Source: JACVRW01 sp963734025
Lineage (GTDB): Bacteria > Actinomycetota > Thermoleophilia > Solirubrobacterales > Thermoleophilaceae
DNA length: 64,000 bases
Assembly (NCBI GenBank): GCA_963734025.1
Contig: CAVTFR010000020.1
Span: 7,006-71,005 of the forward strand
Reading direction: 5' to 3'
The notes under the pieces are model-generated. The model was not told the origin of the DNA, made no database searches, and worked only from the letters and a program-made list of their open reading frames with translations. Position 1 is the first letter of the stretch. Every line of letters starts with the position of its first letter. Below, one piece after another: positions 17,237-24,081 of the stretch. Made by a program: the position numbers and the translations under genes.

Positions 17237-17569
17237 ATGCAGAGCGCACTCGAGGCGATGGCGGCGCCCCGCCGGCGGGACATCCTGCGGCTGGTGCACG
17301 GCACCGAGCTCACCGCCGGCACGATCGCGGCCAACTTCGGCGACGTCTCCCGGCCGGCCATCTCGCAGCACCTACGGGTGCTGCGCGAGGCCGGGCTGGT
17401 GCGCGAGCGCCGCGATGGGACGCGCCGCCTCTACAGCGCCGACAGCGGCGGCCTCGACGACCTGCGTGAGTACCTCGAGCGGTTCTGGGACGAACGGCTG
17501 GAGACCCTCAAGACCGAAGCAGAGCGAGAAGAAAGGAGCATCCGCGATGACGGAAGCAACCAAGACTGA
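17237..17569 (+). CDS. ArsR family repressor (SRPBCC-associated)
   Basis: A 110-aa winged-helix regulator. The recognition region is SRPAISQHLRVLREAGLVRERR, followed by the wing DGTRRLYS. There are no cysteines, so the metal-binding sites of classical ArsR/SmtB proteins are absent. Regulators of this type are commonly paired with SRPBCC/AHSA1 genes, as here, where its 3' end overlaps the next gene by 23 nt. The operator in its own promoter indicates autorepression. No Shine-Dalgarno sequence precedes the ATG, in keeping with a leaderless transcript. Confidence 0.88.
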   Translation: MQSALEAMAAPRRRDILRLVHGTELTAGTIAANFGDVSRPAISQHLRVLREAGLVRERRDGTRRLYSADSGGLDDLREYLERFWDERLETLKTEAEREERSIRDDGSNQD

Positions 17570-17984
17570 GGCAATCGTCCGCGAGATCCGGATCGACGCG
17601 AGCCCCGAGACCGTGTTCGGCTTCTTCACGGAGCCGGACAAGCTGACCCGCTGGCTGGCGATCGACGCCACGCTCGACCCGCGTCCCGGCGGCATCAACC
17701 ATCAGACCCACGCGGGCTCGCCCGACAGCCCGGGCGGGCCCTACCTCATGCGGGGCGAGTTCGTGGAGGTCGAGCGGCCCTCGCGGGTGGTGTTCACGTG
17801 GGGCTTCGAGAACCCGGAGGTGGACGTCCGGCCCGGTGAGAGCACGGTCGAGGTGACGCTCGAGCCACAGCCCGGCGGGACGCTCGTGCGGCTCGTCCAC
17901 AGCGGCCTGCCCGAGAGCGAGCTCGCCTCGCACAGCGAGGGCTGGACCGCCATGCTCGACCGGCTGGCGGCAGCCGCCGGCTGA
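17547..17984 (+). CDS. SRPBCC (AHSA1/START-like) domain protein
   Basis: A 145-aa SRPBCC/AHSA1-type protein with a hydrophobic ligand cavity fold. It begins VREIRIDASPETVFGFFTEP, continues with LTRWLAIDATLDPRPGG and FVEVERPSRVVFTWGF, and ends with the helix SEGWTAMLDRLAAAAG. The AAGGAG at 17533-17538 supports ATG 17547, inside the end of the ArsR gene, so translation is coupled. The ligand is unknown. The pair resembles widespread ArsR-AHSA1 modules whose physiological signal is still undefined. Confidence 0.85.
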   Translation: MTEATKTEAIVREIRIDASPETVFGFFTEPDKLTRWLAIDATLDPRPGGINHQTHAGSPDSPGGPYLMRGEFVEVERPSRVVFTWGFENPEVDVRPGESTVEVTLEPQPGGTLVRLVHSGLPESELASHSEGWTAMLDRLAAAAG

Positions 17985-17997
17985 GCCCGGACGCCGT

Positions 17998-18028
17998 GCC
18001 GGGGCACAAAACCGGTTGGTGCCCCGGC
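17998..18028 (+). terminator. Terminator hairpin after SRPBCC gene
   Basis: GCCGGGGCAC and GTGCCCCGGC form a perfect 10-bp stem around an 11-nt loop, 14 bp after the stop codon. No T-tract follows, as is usual in high-G+C actinobacteria. Confidence 0.7.
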
Positions 18029-18046
18029 CGGCCGCTTCCCTCCGGT

Positions 18047-18150
18047 CTAGGCCTGCTTGACGGCCGAGGCCTCGATCGAGAGCTTGACCTTGTCCGAGAC
18101 GCGCTCGGTGCCCATCGCGAGCTTGCTGAGATCGGCGGCCGCGCTCAGAG
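18047..18150 (-). pseudogene. Remnant C-terminus, possibly YceI-like
   Basis: A minus-strand frame ending at TAG 18047 reads AAADLSKLAMGTERVSDKVKL and ends SIEASAVKQA. The VSDKVKL...AVKQA ending resembles the last strand of YceI polyisoprenoid-binding proteins. Only about 33 codons remain, and the divergent esterase gene starts at 18157 where the rest should be. The family assignment is tentative; the truncation is clear. Confidence 0.4.
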
Positions 18151-18156
18151 ACCTCC

Positions 18157-18831
18157 ATGATGGCGGGTATGAACGACCTCCTCTTCCGCGAGCGCGCGGC
18201 CGGCGGCGAGCCGGTGGGCCTGCTCGTGCTCCACCACGGCCGCGGAACCGACGAGAACGACCTGCTGCCGCTTGCCGACGTGCTCGATCCCGATCGGCGT
18301 CTCCACGTCGTGACCCCGCGCGCGCCGCTGCGGCTGGCGGGCTGGTCGGGAAATCACTGGTACGTCGTCCCGCGCGTCGGCTATCCCGATCCCGACACCT
18401 TCGACGCCGCCTTCCAGAGCCTCGCGCGGCTGCACGACGAGCTCTGGTCGCGCACCGGCCTGACGCCCGAGCAGACGGTGCTCGGCGGCTTCTCGATGGG
18501 ATCGGTGATGAGCTACGCGCTCGGGCTGGCGGCGGAGCGGCCGGCGCCTGCCGGGATCCTGGCCTTTTCCGGGTTCGTTCCGGTGGTCGAGGGCTGGAGC
18601 CCGTCGTTCGAGGACCGCCGCGGGACGCGCGCGTTCATCACCCACGGCCGCAACGACCCGATCATGGAGGTGGGCTTCGGTCGCCGCGCGCGCGAGCTGC
18701 TGGAACGCGGGGGCCTCGATGTCGAGTACCACGAGTCGGACGCGGGGCACCACATCGACCCGGCCCATGTCCCCGCCGCGGTCGACTGGCTCGGGGCGAC
18801 GCTCGGGCTCGGCGAGCCGGCCGAGCGCTGA
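18157..18831 (+). CDS. Alpha/beta hydrolase, phospholipase/carboxylesterase type
   Basis: A 224-aa soluble serine esterase. The oxyanion region is LLVLHHGRGTDENDLLPLA, the nucleophile elbow GGFSMGSVM, the acid lies in THGRNDPIM, and the His in DAGHHIDP. Size and order match the phospholipase/carboxylesterase family that includes small acyl-thioesterase-like enzymes. Three in-frame ATGs (18157, 18160, 18169) precede DLLFRERAAGG, and the third is also plausible. The gene is convergent with the glycosyltransferase, with only 4 bp between the stops. Confidence 0.83.
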   Translation: MMAGMNDLLFRERAAGGEPVGLLVLHHGRGTDENDLLPLADVLDPDRRLHVVTPRAPLRLAGWSGNHWYVVPRVGYPDPDTFDAAFQSLARLHDELWSRTGLTPEQTVLGGFSMGSVMSYALGLAAERPAPAGILAFSGFVPVVEGWSPSFEDRRGTRAFITHGRNDPIMEVGFGRRARELLERGGLDVEYHESDAGHHIDPAHVPAAVDWLGATLGLGEPAER

Positions 18832-18835
18832 AGGA

Positions 18836-19564
18836 TCAACCGCGCCGGTAGCGGCGGCGCAGCAGCTCGCCGGCGAAGAGGGTGAGCCCGATCCCGACTA
18901 CCAGCTTGACCGCGCGGCGCCCACGGAAGGACGACACACCGTGCTCGCGTTGGCGCATGTGGACCGGCACCTCGAGCAGGCGCAGCTTCGCGTCGGTGAT
19001 CCTGACGAGCGCCTCGACCTCGGGCGAGTCCGAGACGTAGGGGTCGGCGAGCAGCTCGAGCGCGCGCCGGTTGACGGCGTACATCCCACTCGTGCCGTCC
19101 GTAATCGGCTGGCCGAGCCGCAGCCGGATCAGAAGGCGCAGCAGGGAAGTCCCGAAGACGCGCTCCGGGGTCGGCCGGTAGCGCTCGCCGTCCCGGCTCG
19201 AATCGGGCATGAAGCGTGAGCCCACGGCGACGTCGCACTCGTCCGACCTCACGAGCTCCAGCATGCGCGCGAGCTCGGCGGCCGGGTGCTGGCCGTCGGC
19301 ATCGAGACGGCCGCAGAAGGCGTAGCCGCCGTCGAGAGCTCGCCGGTAGCCCTCGGCGATGCCGTGCCGCAACCCGCGGTTCTCGGGAAAGCTGACCACG
19401 AGCGCCCCGGCGTCGGCGGCGACCTGCGCGGTCGCATCGGTCGAGCCGTCGTCGACGACGAGCACGTCCGCTCCGGGCAGGTCGCGGCGCGCCTCCGCCA
19501 CCACGCCGGGGAGGGCGGCCTCCTCGTTCCAGGCCGGGATGAATACGAGCGTGTCGGCGCTCAT
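18836..19564 (-). CDS. Glycosyltransferase family 2
   Basis: A 242-aa GT-A fold transferase of the dolichyl-phosphate-mannose-synthase-like group. The nucleotide-sugar site has FIPAWNEEAALPGVV and VVDDGSTDAT, and the metal-binding motif is RLDADGQHP. GMYAVNRRALELL is typical of polyprenyl-phosphate glycosyltransferases. A C-terminal hydrophobic stretch (KLVVGIGLTLFAGELL) followed by RRRYRRG suggests membrane association. Its ATG overlaps the stop of the upstream DUF2461 gene by 4 nt. The acceptor cannot be read; a cell-envelope glycolipid is likely. Confidence 0.85.
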   Translation of the reverse strand: MSADTLVFIPAWNEEAALPGVVAEARRDLPGADVLVVDDGSTDATAQVAADAGALVVSFPENRGLRHGIAEGYRRALDGGYAFCGRLDADGQHPAAELARMLELVRSDECDVAVGSRFMPDSSRDGERYRPTPERVFGTSLLRLLIRLRLGQPITDGTSGMYAVNRRALELLADPYVSDSPEVEALVRITDAKLRLLEVPVHMRQREHGVSSFRGRRAVKLVVGIGLTLFAGELLRRRYRRG

Positions 19565-20187
19565 CCGGCCTGTGACGGGCCCACGTGCTTGGCCAGCCAG
19601 CTCACCAGCGGCCGGGCGCCGTCGAGCTGCTTGCGGATGCGCGCGTCGGCGCTGGGCTTGTGCAACCAGGGCCCGAGCTCGCGGCGCCGGTAGACCGTGA
19701 GCTCCTTCATACGGAGCCGGTCGATGCGCGGATGCTCGATCGGATAGCCGCGCGGTGCCCGCTTGAGCTCGGGCGGAGGCGTCTCGAGGCCGGCTTCCTC
19801 CGCCACCTTGACGGCCCGCTCGAACGACGCCGCGCGGCGTCCGTCGTCGATGGCGGCGCGGAAGCGGACGAGCTGGTCGGAGGCGGGGGCGTGCAGTCCG
19901 GCGGCGACCAGCAGGCCGTCGAGCGAGAGCTCCACGTAGAAGCCGCCGGCGCCGCCGTAGCCGATCGCAAGGCCGAGCTGCTCCTTGATCGGTGGGCGCA
20001 TGTGAAAGCGCGTGTCGTTGTAGGGCCTGAACAGATGGGGCTCGCCGAGGTCGCCGAGCTGCGCGGCGAGCTCACGTGCCGGCTCCAGGAGGAACTCGTC
20101 GTAACGGCCGCGATTCGCCTTGAACCAATCGCGGTCGTTATTCGCCTCCAGCTCGCGCAGGAACTGGATTGCGTCGGGCGGCCACAC
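19561..20187 (-). CDS. DUF2461 (TIGR02453) family protein
   Basis: A 208-aa protein of the DUF2461 family, recognised from FLRELEANNDRDWFKANRGRY at the N-terminus, FRPYNDTRFHMRPPIKEQLG, and GGFYVELSLDGLLVAAGLH in the middle. The family is widespread in bacteria and fungi and biochemically uncharacterised. It is the first gene of a two-gene minus-strand operon with the GT2 gene. Nothing in the sequence suggests a membrane or secreted location. Confidence 0.85.
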   Translation of the reverse strand: MWPPDAIQFLRELEANNDRDWFKANRGRYDEFLLEPARELAAQLGDLGEPHLFRPYNDTRFHMRPPIKEQLGLAIGYGGAGGFYVELSLDGLLVAAGLHAPASDQLVRFRAAIDDGRRAASFERAVKVAEEAGLETPPPELKRAPRGYPIEHPRIDRLRMKELTVYRRRELGPWLHKPSADARIRKQLDGARPLVSWLAKHVGPSQAG

Positions 20188-20207
20188 GGCCCGAAGCGTA
20201 CGAGAGT

Positions 20208-20248
20208 GGCGAGATCCCCCCGGGCGTGGGACCCGGGGGGGTCTCGCC
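20208..20248 (-). terminator. Strong terminator hairpin
   Basis: A stem of 17 pairs (one T-G) with a 7-nt loop: GGCGAGATCCCCCCGGG pairs with the complementary run that ends TCTCGCC. It sits just downstream of the stop of the secreted repeat protein at 20257 and upstream of DUF2461 on the same strand, separating the two units. Confidence 0.8.
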
Positions 20249-20256
20249 GGAGGCGC

Positions 20257-21135
20257 CTAGCCGCCTGGGCCGAAGCCCGGGCCGCCAGGGCCGGGGCCGC
20301 CAGGGCCGGGGCCGCCAAAGCCGGGGCCGCCGAAGCCGGGGCCGCCGGGGCCGCCAGGTCCCCGTCCGATCCTGGGGTGCGGTAGGTCGGCGAGGGCCTC
20401 CTCGACCTCGCCGGCGTCGAGGTTGAAGCGCTCGGCAAGGAACGCCGCCAGCTTCTCCTGATGCTGCTCCCAGCCGGACTGGGCCCCCGCGCGCACCTCG
20501 CGCAGCGCCTTGCGGAGGTCGGCGCGAGTCACGTCGAGTGCCGCCGCGAGCTTGCGAAGCGGGGCGCCACGATGGTCGCCGGGCGGACGGGCGCCGGGCC
20601 GCGGCCGCAGCGCCTCGAGGGCGTCCTCGACCTTCGCGGCGTCGACTCCGAGCTCACTCGCGAGCGCCTCGGCGAAGTCTGCCGGGCTGTTGGGCCGGTC
20701 GTTCGAGAGGCTCTCGAGCGCCGCCTCGACGTCGGCTGCCTCCACGCCCAGCTTCGTTGCGAGCTGCGCGGCGAAGCGGCTCTTGTGCCCGTCCGCCACC
20801 TCGTCGAAGGCGGCATTCACCTTGTCGACCGAGATGCCGAGCGCGTCCGCCAGCGCCTGCGAGAGGTCGTCACGACGCTCGCCCTGCGCCTGGTCGTGGA
20901 AGTCCTTCATGGCCTCCGCGAGCTGGTCGGCGTCGACCCCGAGCGTGTCCGCGAGGTCGTCGAACGCCGGTGGAGGACCGGTGCGGAAGCCGTGCTCGGC
21001 GGTCGGAGCGTTCGAGCCGTTCGACTCCGCCGTAGCCGAGCCGCCGCCCGCCGCGCTGCCGATCCCGTAGGCGGCGGAGGCCAGGCCCACCGCGCCCGCC
21101 AGTGCAAGTGCTGTCGCCTTCTTTGGAATGTTCAT
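20257..21135 (-). CDS. Secreted protein with repeated two-helix units and Gly-Pro-Phe tail
   Basis: A 292-aa exported protein. Signal peptide: MNIPKKATALALAGAVGLAS. The mature chain contains about five or six repeats of a 30-45 residue unit with the pattern LAxxLGVxxxxVxxAL, seen as LADTLGVDADQLAEAMK, LADALGISVDKVNAAFD, LATKLGVEAADVEAALE, LASELGVDAAKVEDALE, LAAALDVTRADLRKALR and LAERFNLDAGEVEEAL. It ends in a tail of GGPGF and GGPGP repeats. No enzymatic motif is visible. It is divergent from a two-component system across an OmpR-type repeat array, so it is probably part of that regulon. ATG 21135 is chosen as it opens the signal peptide. Confidence 0.75.
   Translation of the reverse strand: MNIPKKATALALAGAVGLASAAYGIGSAAGGGSATAESNGSNAPTAEHGFRTGPPPAFDDLADTLGVDADQLAEAMKDFHDQAQGERRDDLSQALADALGISVDKVNAAFDEVADGHKSRFAAQLATKLGVEAADVEAALESLSNDRPNSPADFAEALASELGVDAAKVEDALEALRPRPGARPPGDHRGAPLRKLAAALDVTRADLRKALREVRAGAQSGWEQHQEKLAAFLAERFNLDAGEVEEALADLPHPRIGRGPGGPGGPGFGGPGFGGPGPGGPGPGGPGFGPGG
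20266..20358 (-). repeat. Tandem G+C repeat encoding the Gly-Pro-Phe tail
   Basis: Imperfect 9- to 12-bp units of the type CCGGGGCCGC (plus strand) encode GGPGF and GGPGP on the minus strand. The array lies wholly inside the secreted-protein gene and is prone to copy-number change and assembly collapse. Confidence 0.75.
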
Positions 21136-21158
21136 GGCGGCGAGCGTCGCGCCGCCTC

Positions 21159-21188
21159 GTAGGAGCAGCGTAAGAACGATGTAGGAAC
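21159..21188. promoter_or_regulatory. OmpR/PhoB-type operator: three direct repeats, 11-bp period
   Basis: GTAGGAGC (21159-21166), GTAAGAAC (21170-21177) and GTAGGAAC (21181-21188) start exactly 11 bp apart, the spacing used by OmpR/PhoB-family dimers on one DNA face. The array lies between the secreted repeat protein (24 bp from its ATG) and the response regulator (38 bp from its GTG), so it could control both. Confidence 0.7.
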
Positions 21189-21226
21189 AGCCGAAGAAGG
21201 GGTCGCACGCAGTCACAATTGGCGCG

Positions 21227-21904
21227 GTGAAGGTCCTGATCGTCGATGACGACCGAGCGCTGCGGGAGGCCCTGCGACGCGCCCTGGCGCTCGCGGGCTA
21301 CGAGACGCTGCTCGCCGCGGACGGCGAGGAGGCGCTCGCGCTCGCGGCGACTCGCCCGGACGCCGTTGTGCTCGACGTGGGCCTTCCCGGGGTCGACGGC
21401 CTCCAGGTGTGCCGCATGCTGCGCGCCTCCGGCGACCGCGTGCCCGTCCTCATGCTCACCGCCCGCGACGCGATCACCGACCGCATCGACGGGCTCGATG
21501 CCGGCGCCGACGACTACCTCGTGAAGCCCTTCGACGTCGGTGAGCTGAAGGCGCGCCTACGCGCGCTCCTGCGCCGCCACAACGGCGCCGCGGAGGCCGG
21601 CATGCTCGAGTTCTGCGAGCTCGAGCTCGACAGCGCGCGCCACGGGGCCGCCGTCGGCGAGCGCTTCACGGAGCTCACGCGCACGGAGTACGACCTGCTC
21701 GAGCTGTTCATGCAGAACCCCCGCAACGTGCTGCCCCACAGCGTCATCTACGAGCGCGTTTGGGGCTACGACTTCGGACCGGCCTCGAATGCGCTGCGCG
21801 TGTACGTCGGCTACCTGCGGCGCAAGCTCGAGGAGCTCGGCGCACGCCCGCTGCTGCACACGGTGCGCGGGGTCGGCTACGTGCTGCGGGAGCCGGCTTC
21901 GTGA
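21227..21904 (+). CDS. OmpR/MprA-type response regulator
   Basis: A 225-aa regulator. The receiver domain (1-115) has the acidic pocket DDD at 7-9, phospho-acceptor Asp50 in VVLDVGLPG, the Thr in LMLTAR and the Lys in YLVKPF. The OmpR winged helix (about 130-222) contains FTELTRTEYDLLELFMQNP and NALRVYVGYLRRKLEE. GTG 21227 is used; its stop overlaps the kinase GTG by 4 nt. The direct-repeat array upstream is the best candidate for its own binding site. Confidence 0.92.
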   Translation: MKVLIVDDDRALREALRRALALAGYETLLAADGEEALALAATRPDAVVLDVGLPGVDGLQVCRMLRASGDRVPVLMLTARDAITDRIDGLDAGADDYLVKPFDVGELKARLRALLRRHNGAAEAGMLEFCELELDSARHGAAVGERFTELTRTEYDLLELFMQNPRNVLPHSVIYERVWGYDFGPASNALRVYVGYLRRKLEELGARPLLHTVRGVGYVLREPAS

Positions 21905-23304
21905 CGCTCCGGACCCGGATCGCCGCGGCGGCCGGGCTCGCGGTGGCCCTCGCCGTTGCAGCGGCCGCACTGGCCGTTTACTTCGGTGTGCGCGGCGAGC
22001 TGCGCGCCGAGGTCGACCGCACGCTGCGCGACCAGGTCGAGCTGGCCACCGGTGCGGGCAGGGACGACCGTGACAAGCTCCGGCCGCCGGCCGATCGCCC
22101 GGGCTTCCCGGCCGAGGAGCGGCGCGCGCCCTTCGGCGGGCCGTCGGAGGCATATGCGCAGATCGTGCTGCCGGGCGGCCGCGTGCTGCGCCGGCCAGGC
22201 TCCACGGGCGCTCTTCCGGCGGATGAGAACGCGCTCGAGATCGCGCGCACCGGGGACGGCGAGGACATCCGCGACGCGAACGTCGATGGTGTCCACCTGC
22301 GCGTACTCACGGCCGGGCTGCCCGGCGGCGGGGCCATCCAGGTCGCCCGCCCGCTCGACGAGATCGACCGGCAGCTCGACCGCATCGTGCTCGTCCTGCT
22401 CGTGGTTGGCGCCTCCGGCGTCGCGCTGGGGGCCGGCCTCGGGGCGATCGTCGCGCGCACCGCGCTCGCGCCGGTGGCCCGCTTCACGCGCCGCACGGAG
22501 GAGCTCGCCGCCGATCCCGATCCATCGGAGCGCATCGAGGTCGTCGGCCATGACGAGCTGGCGCGGCTCGCGCGCAGCTTCAACTCCACGCTGGACGCGC
22601 TCGAGCGCTCGGTCGAGGCCCAGCGCGGCCTCGTGGCCGACGCGAGCCACGAGCTGCGCACGCCGATCGCGAGCCTCCGCGCGAACATCCAGACGCTCCA
22701 GGAGGCTGAGCGGCTGCCGGAAGCCGAGCGCGAGTCGCTGCGGGCGGACATCGTCCAGGAGCTCGATGAGCTGACCGCGCTCGTTGTGGACATAGTCGAG
22801 CTGGCGCGCGGCGCGAAGCGGGGCGAGGCCGTTGACGACGTGCGCCTCGACGAGATCGCGAGCGCGGTGGTCGAGCGCGCGCGTGCGCGCTCGGGCGAGC
22901 GGCTCGAGTTCAGCGCGGAGCTCGAGCCGACCCTGGTCCAGGGTGAGCCCGCGCGCATCCAGCGGGCGATCTCGAACCTCGTCGACAACGCGGTCAAGTG
23001 GAGCCCGCCGGGTGGAGCGATCGACGTTCGGCTCGCGGGTGGCGAGCTGACCGTTCGCGACCAGGGGCCGGGCTTCGCGGACGCGGACCTGCCGCACGTC
23101 TTCGAGCGCTTCTACCGGGCGCGCGACGCACGCGGGATGCCGGGCTCGGGTCTCGGCCTCGCGATCGTTCGCCAGGCGGCCGAGGCGCACGGCGGCGCCG
23201 CCACCGCGGCGAACGCGCCGGGCGGCGGCGCGCTGATGCGCGTGTCCTTCGGGACCACGACGGCTGCCGGCCCGGATGCCGTGCCGCTCGTGAAAGCGGA
23301 CTGA
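21901..23304 (+). CDS. MprB/BaeS-type sensor histidine kinase
   Basis: A 467-aa membrane kinase. TM1 (about 8-28), an extracytoplasmic sensor region of about 130 residues (to IQVARPLDEIDRQLD), TM2 (about 160-185), HAMP (LAPVARFTRRTEELA), HisKA with phospho-acceptor in DASHELRTPIASL, then HATPase with the N box NLVDNAVKWS, DQGPGF and GSGLGLAIV. GTG 21901 overlaps the response regulator stop. The sensor region has no recognised fold, and its stimulus is unknown; an envelope signal is likely from the topology and the secreted neighbour. Confidence 0.92.
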   Translation: MTLRTRIAAAAGLAVALAVAAAALAVYFGVRGELRAEVDRTLRDQVELATGAGRDDRDKLRPPADRPGFPAEERRAPFGGPSEAYAQIVLPGGRVLRRPGSTGALPADENALEIARTGDGEDIRDANVDGVHLRVLTAGLPGGGAIQVARPLDEIDRQLDRIVLVLLVVGASGVALGAGLGAIVARTALAPVARFTRRTEELAADPDPSERIEVVGHDELARLARSFNSTLDALERSVEAQRGLVADASHELRTPIASLRANIQTLQEAERLPEAERESLRADIVQELDELTALVVDIVELARGAKRGEAVDDVRLDEIASAVVERARARSGERLEFSAELEPTLVQGEPARIQRAISNLVDNAVKWSPPGGAIDVRLAGGELTVRDQGPGFADADLPHVFERFYRARDARGMPGSGLGLAIVRQAAEAHGGAATAANAPGGGALMRVSFGTTTAAGPDAVPLVKAD

Positions 23305-23355
23305 CGTCGCGCGCGCCGGGTAGAGCCGAACCACCCGGCAGAAGCGAGGCAGCTC

Positions 23356-23955
23356 ATGAAGCGGTTGGTGTCAGGCACTTCTCCGTCGATGGTCGTGGCG
23401 TTGGTCGCGCTCTTCGTCTCGCTCGGCGGCGTTTCGTGGGCGGTGGCGGTGAACTCGATCGGCACCAAGGCCCTGAAGGACAACTCGGTGCAGGGCCGCG
23501 ACGTCCGCGACGAGACGCTCGAGTCGCGCGACGTCGTCAACGGCGGTCTCCAGAGCCGCGACGTCCGCGACGCCGCGTTGCGCGGCGTCGACATCAACGA
23601 CCGCTCGATCGGCGGCGTCGACCTGGCGTCGAACACGCTCGGCGACCGCGAGATCGATGAGACGAAGCTCGACATCAACCGGCTCGGCGGCGTGCGCAGC
23701 GGGAGGTTCGTGAGCAAGGTGAGGCGCGTCCAGACACAGACGGCGAACGACCCGGCCACCCCGAAGGCCGCACCCGCGGCGCGTTGCCCGAGCGGCACGC
23801 GCCTACTCGGCGGTGGGGCACGCGTGGTCGCGCCGGCCGGGACGCCGGTCGCGGTCAGCACGAGCGCGCCGCGCGGCAGTTCCTGGGAGGCGCTCGCCTA
23901 CGCCACGGCGCCGACCGGCAACTGGCAGCTGGTGGCATACGCCCTCTGCGGATAG
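23356..23955 (+). CDS. Surface/secreted protein with pentapeptide-like repeats (Thermoleophilia type)
   Basis: A 199-aa protein. The N-terminus SPSMVVALVALFVSLGGVSWA is a signal or anchor sequence highly typical of Solirubrobacterales proteins. It is followed by a repetitive stretch of short units such as GTKALKDNSVQGRDVRDETL, SRDVVNGGLQSRDVRDAALRG and SIGGVDLASNTLGDREIDE, with beta-helix-like periodicity. The C-terminal domain (from about residue 125) includes ARCPSGTRLLGGGARV and GNWQLVAYALCG, with Cys residues that could form a disulfide. Function is unknown; the family is useful as a taxonomic marker. Confidence 0.75.
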   Translation: MKRLVSGTSPSMVVALVALFVSLGGVSWAVAVNSIGTKALKDNSVQGRDVRDETLESRDVVNGGLQSRDVRDAALRGVDINDRSIGGVDLASNTLGDREIDETKLDINRLGGVRSGRFVSKVRRVQTQTANDPATPKAAPAARCPSGTRLLGGGARVVAPAGTPVAVSTSAPRGSSWEALAYATAPTGNWQLVAYALCG

Positions 23956-23969
23956 AGGTCTCGAGAAGT

Positions 23970-23986
23970 CCTAGCCACCGGCTAGG
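23970..23986 (+). terminator. Hairpin after surface-protein gene
   Basis: CCTAGCC-ACC-GGCTAGG is a perfect 7-bp stem with a 3-nt loop, 14 bp after the stop at 23955. It has no T-tract; it could be a terminator or an operator-like palindrome. Confidence 0.45.
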
Positions 23987-24027
23987 GATTGGCGCCGGAA
24001 GCTGGTAGCCTGCGCCGCTGCTTTGCC

Positions 24028-24047
24028 TTAGGCTCCCCTAATTAGGG
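24028..24047. promoter_or_regulatory. Iron-box-like half sites upstream of iron-uptake operon
   Basis: TTAGG, CCTAA and TTAGG occur in alternating orientation at 24028-24032, 24037-24041 and 24042-24046. Part of this is a perfect 12-bp palindrome, CCCTAATTAGGG (24036-24047). These are the half sites of DtxR/IdeR boxes (consensus TTAGGTTAGSCTAACCTAA), though the full 19-mer is only partly matched. They lie 35 bp before the iron lipoprotein gene. Confidence 0.55.
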
Positions 24048-24081
24048 CTTCCTCACATCTGATCCCGGAGGACTCTCGCGC

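Noticed and set aside
20266..20358. Tandem short repeats considered as a CRISPR array or satellite
   Set aside because: The units are 9-12 bp without spacers and translate in frame to a Gly-Pro-Phe tail of the secreted protein.
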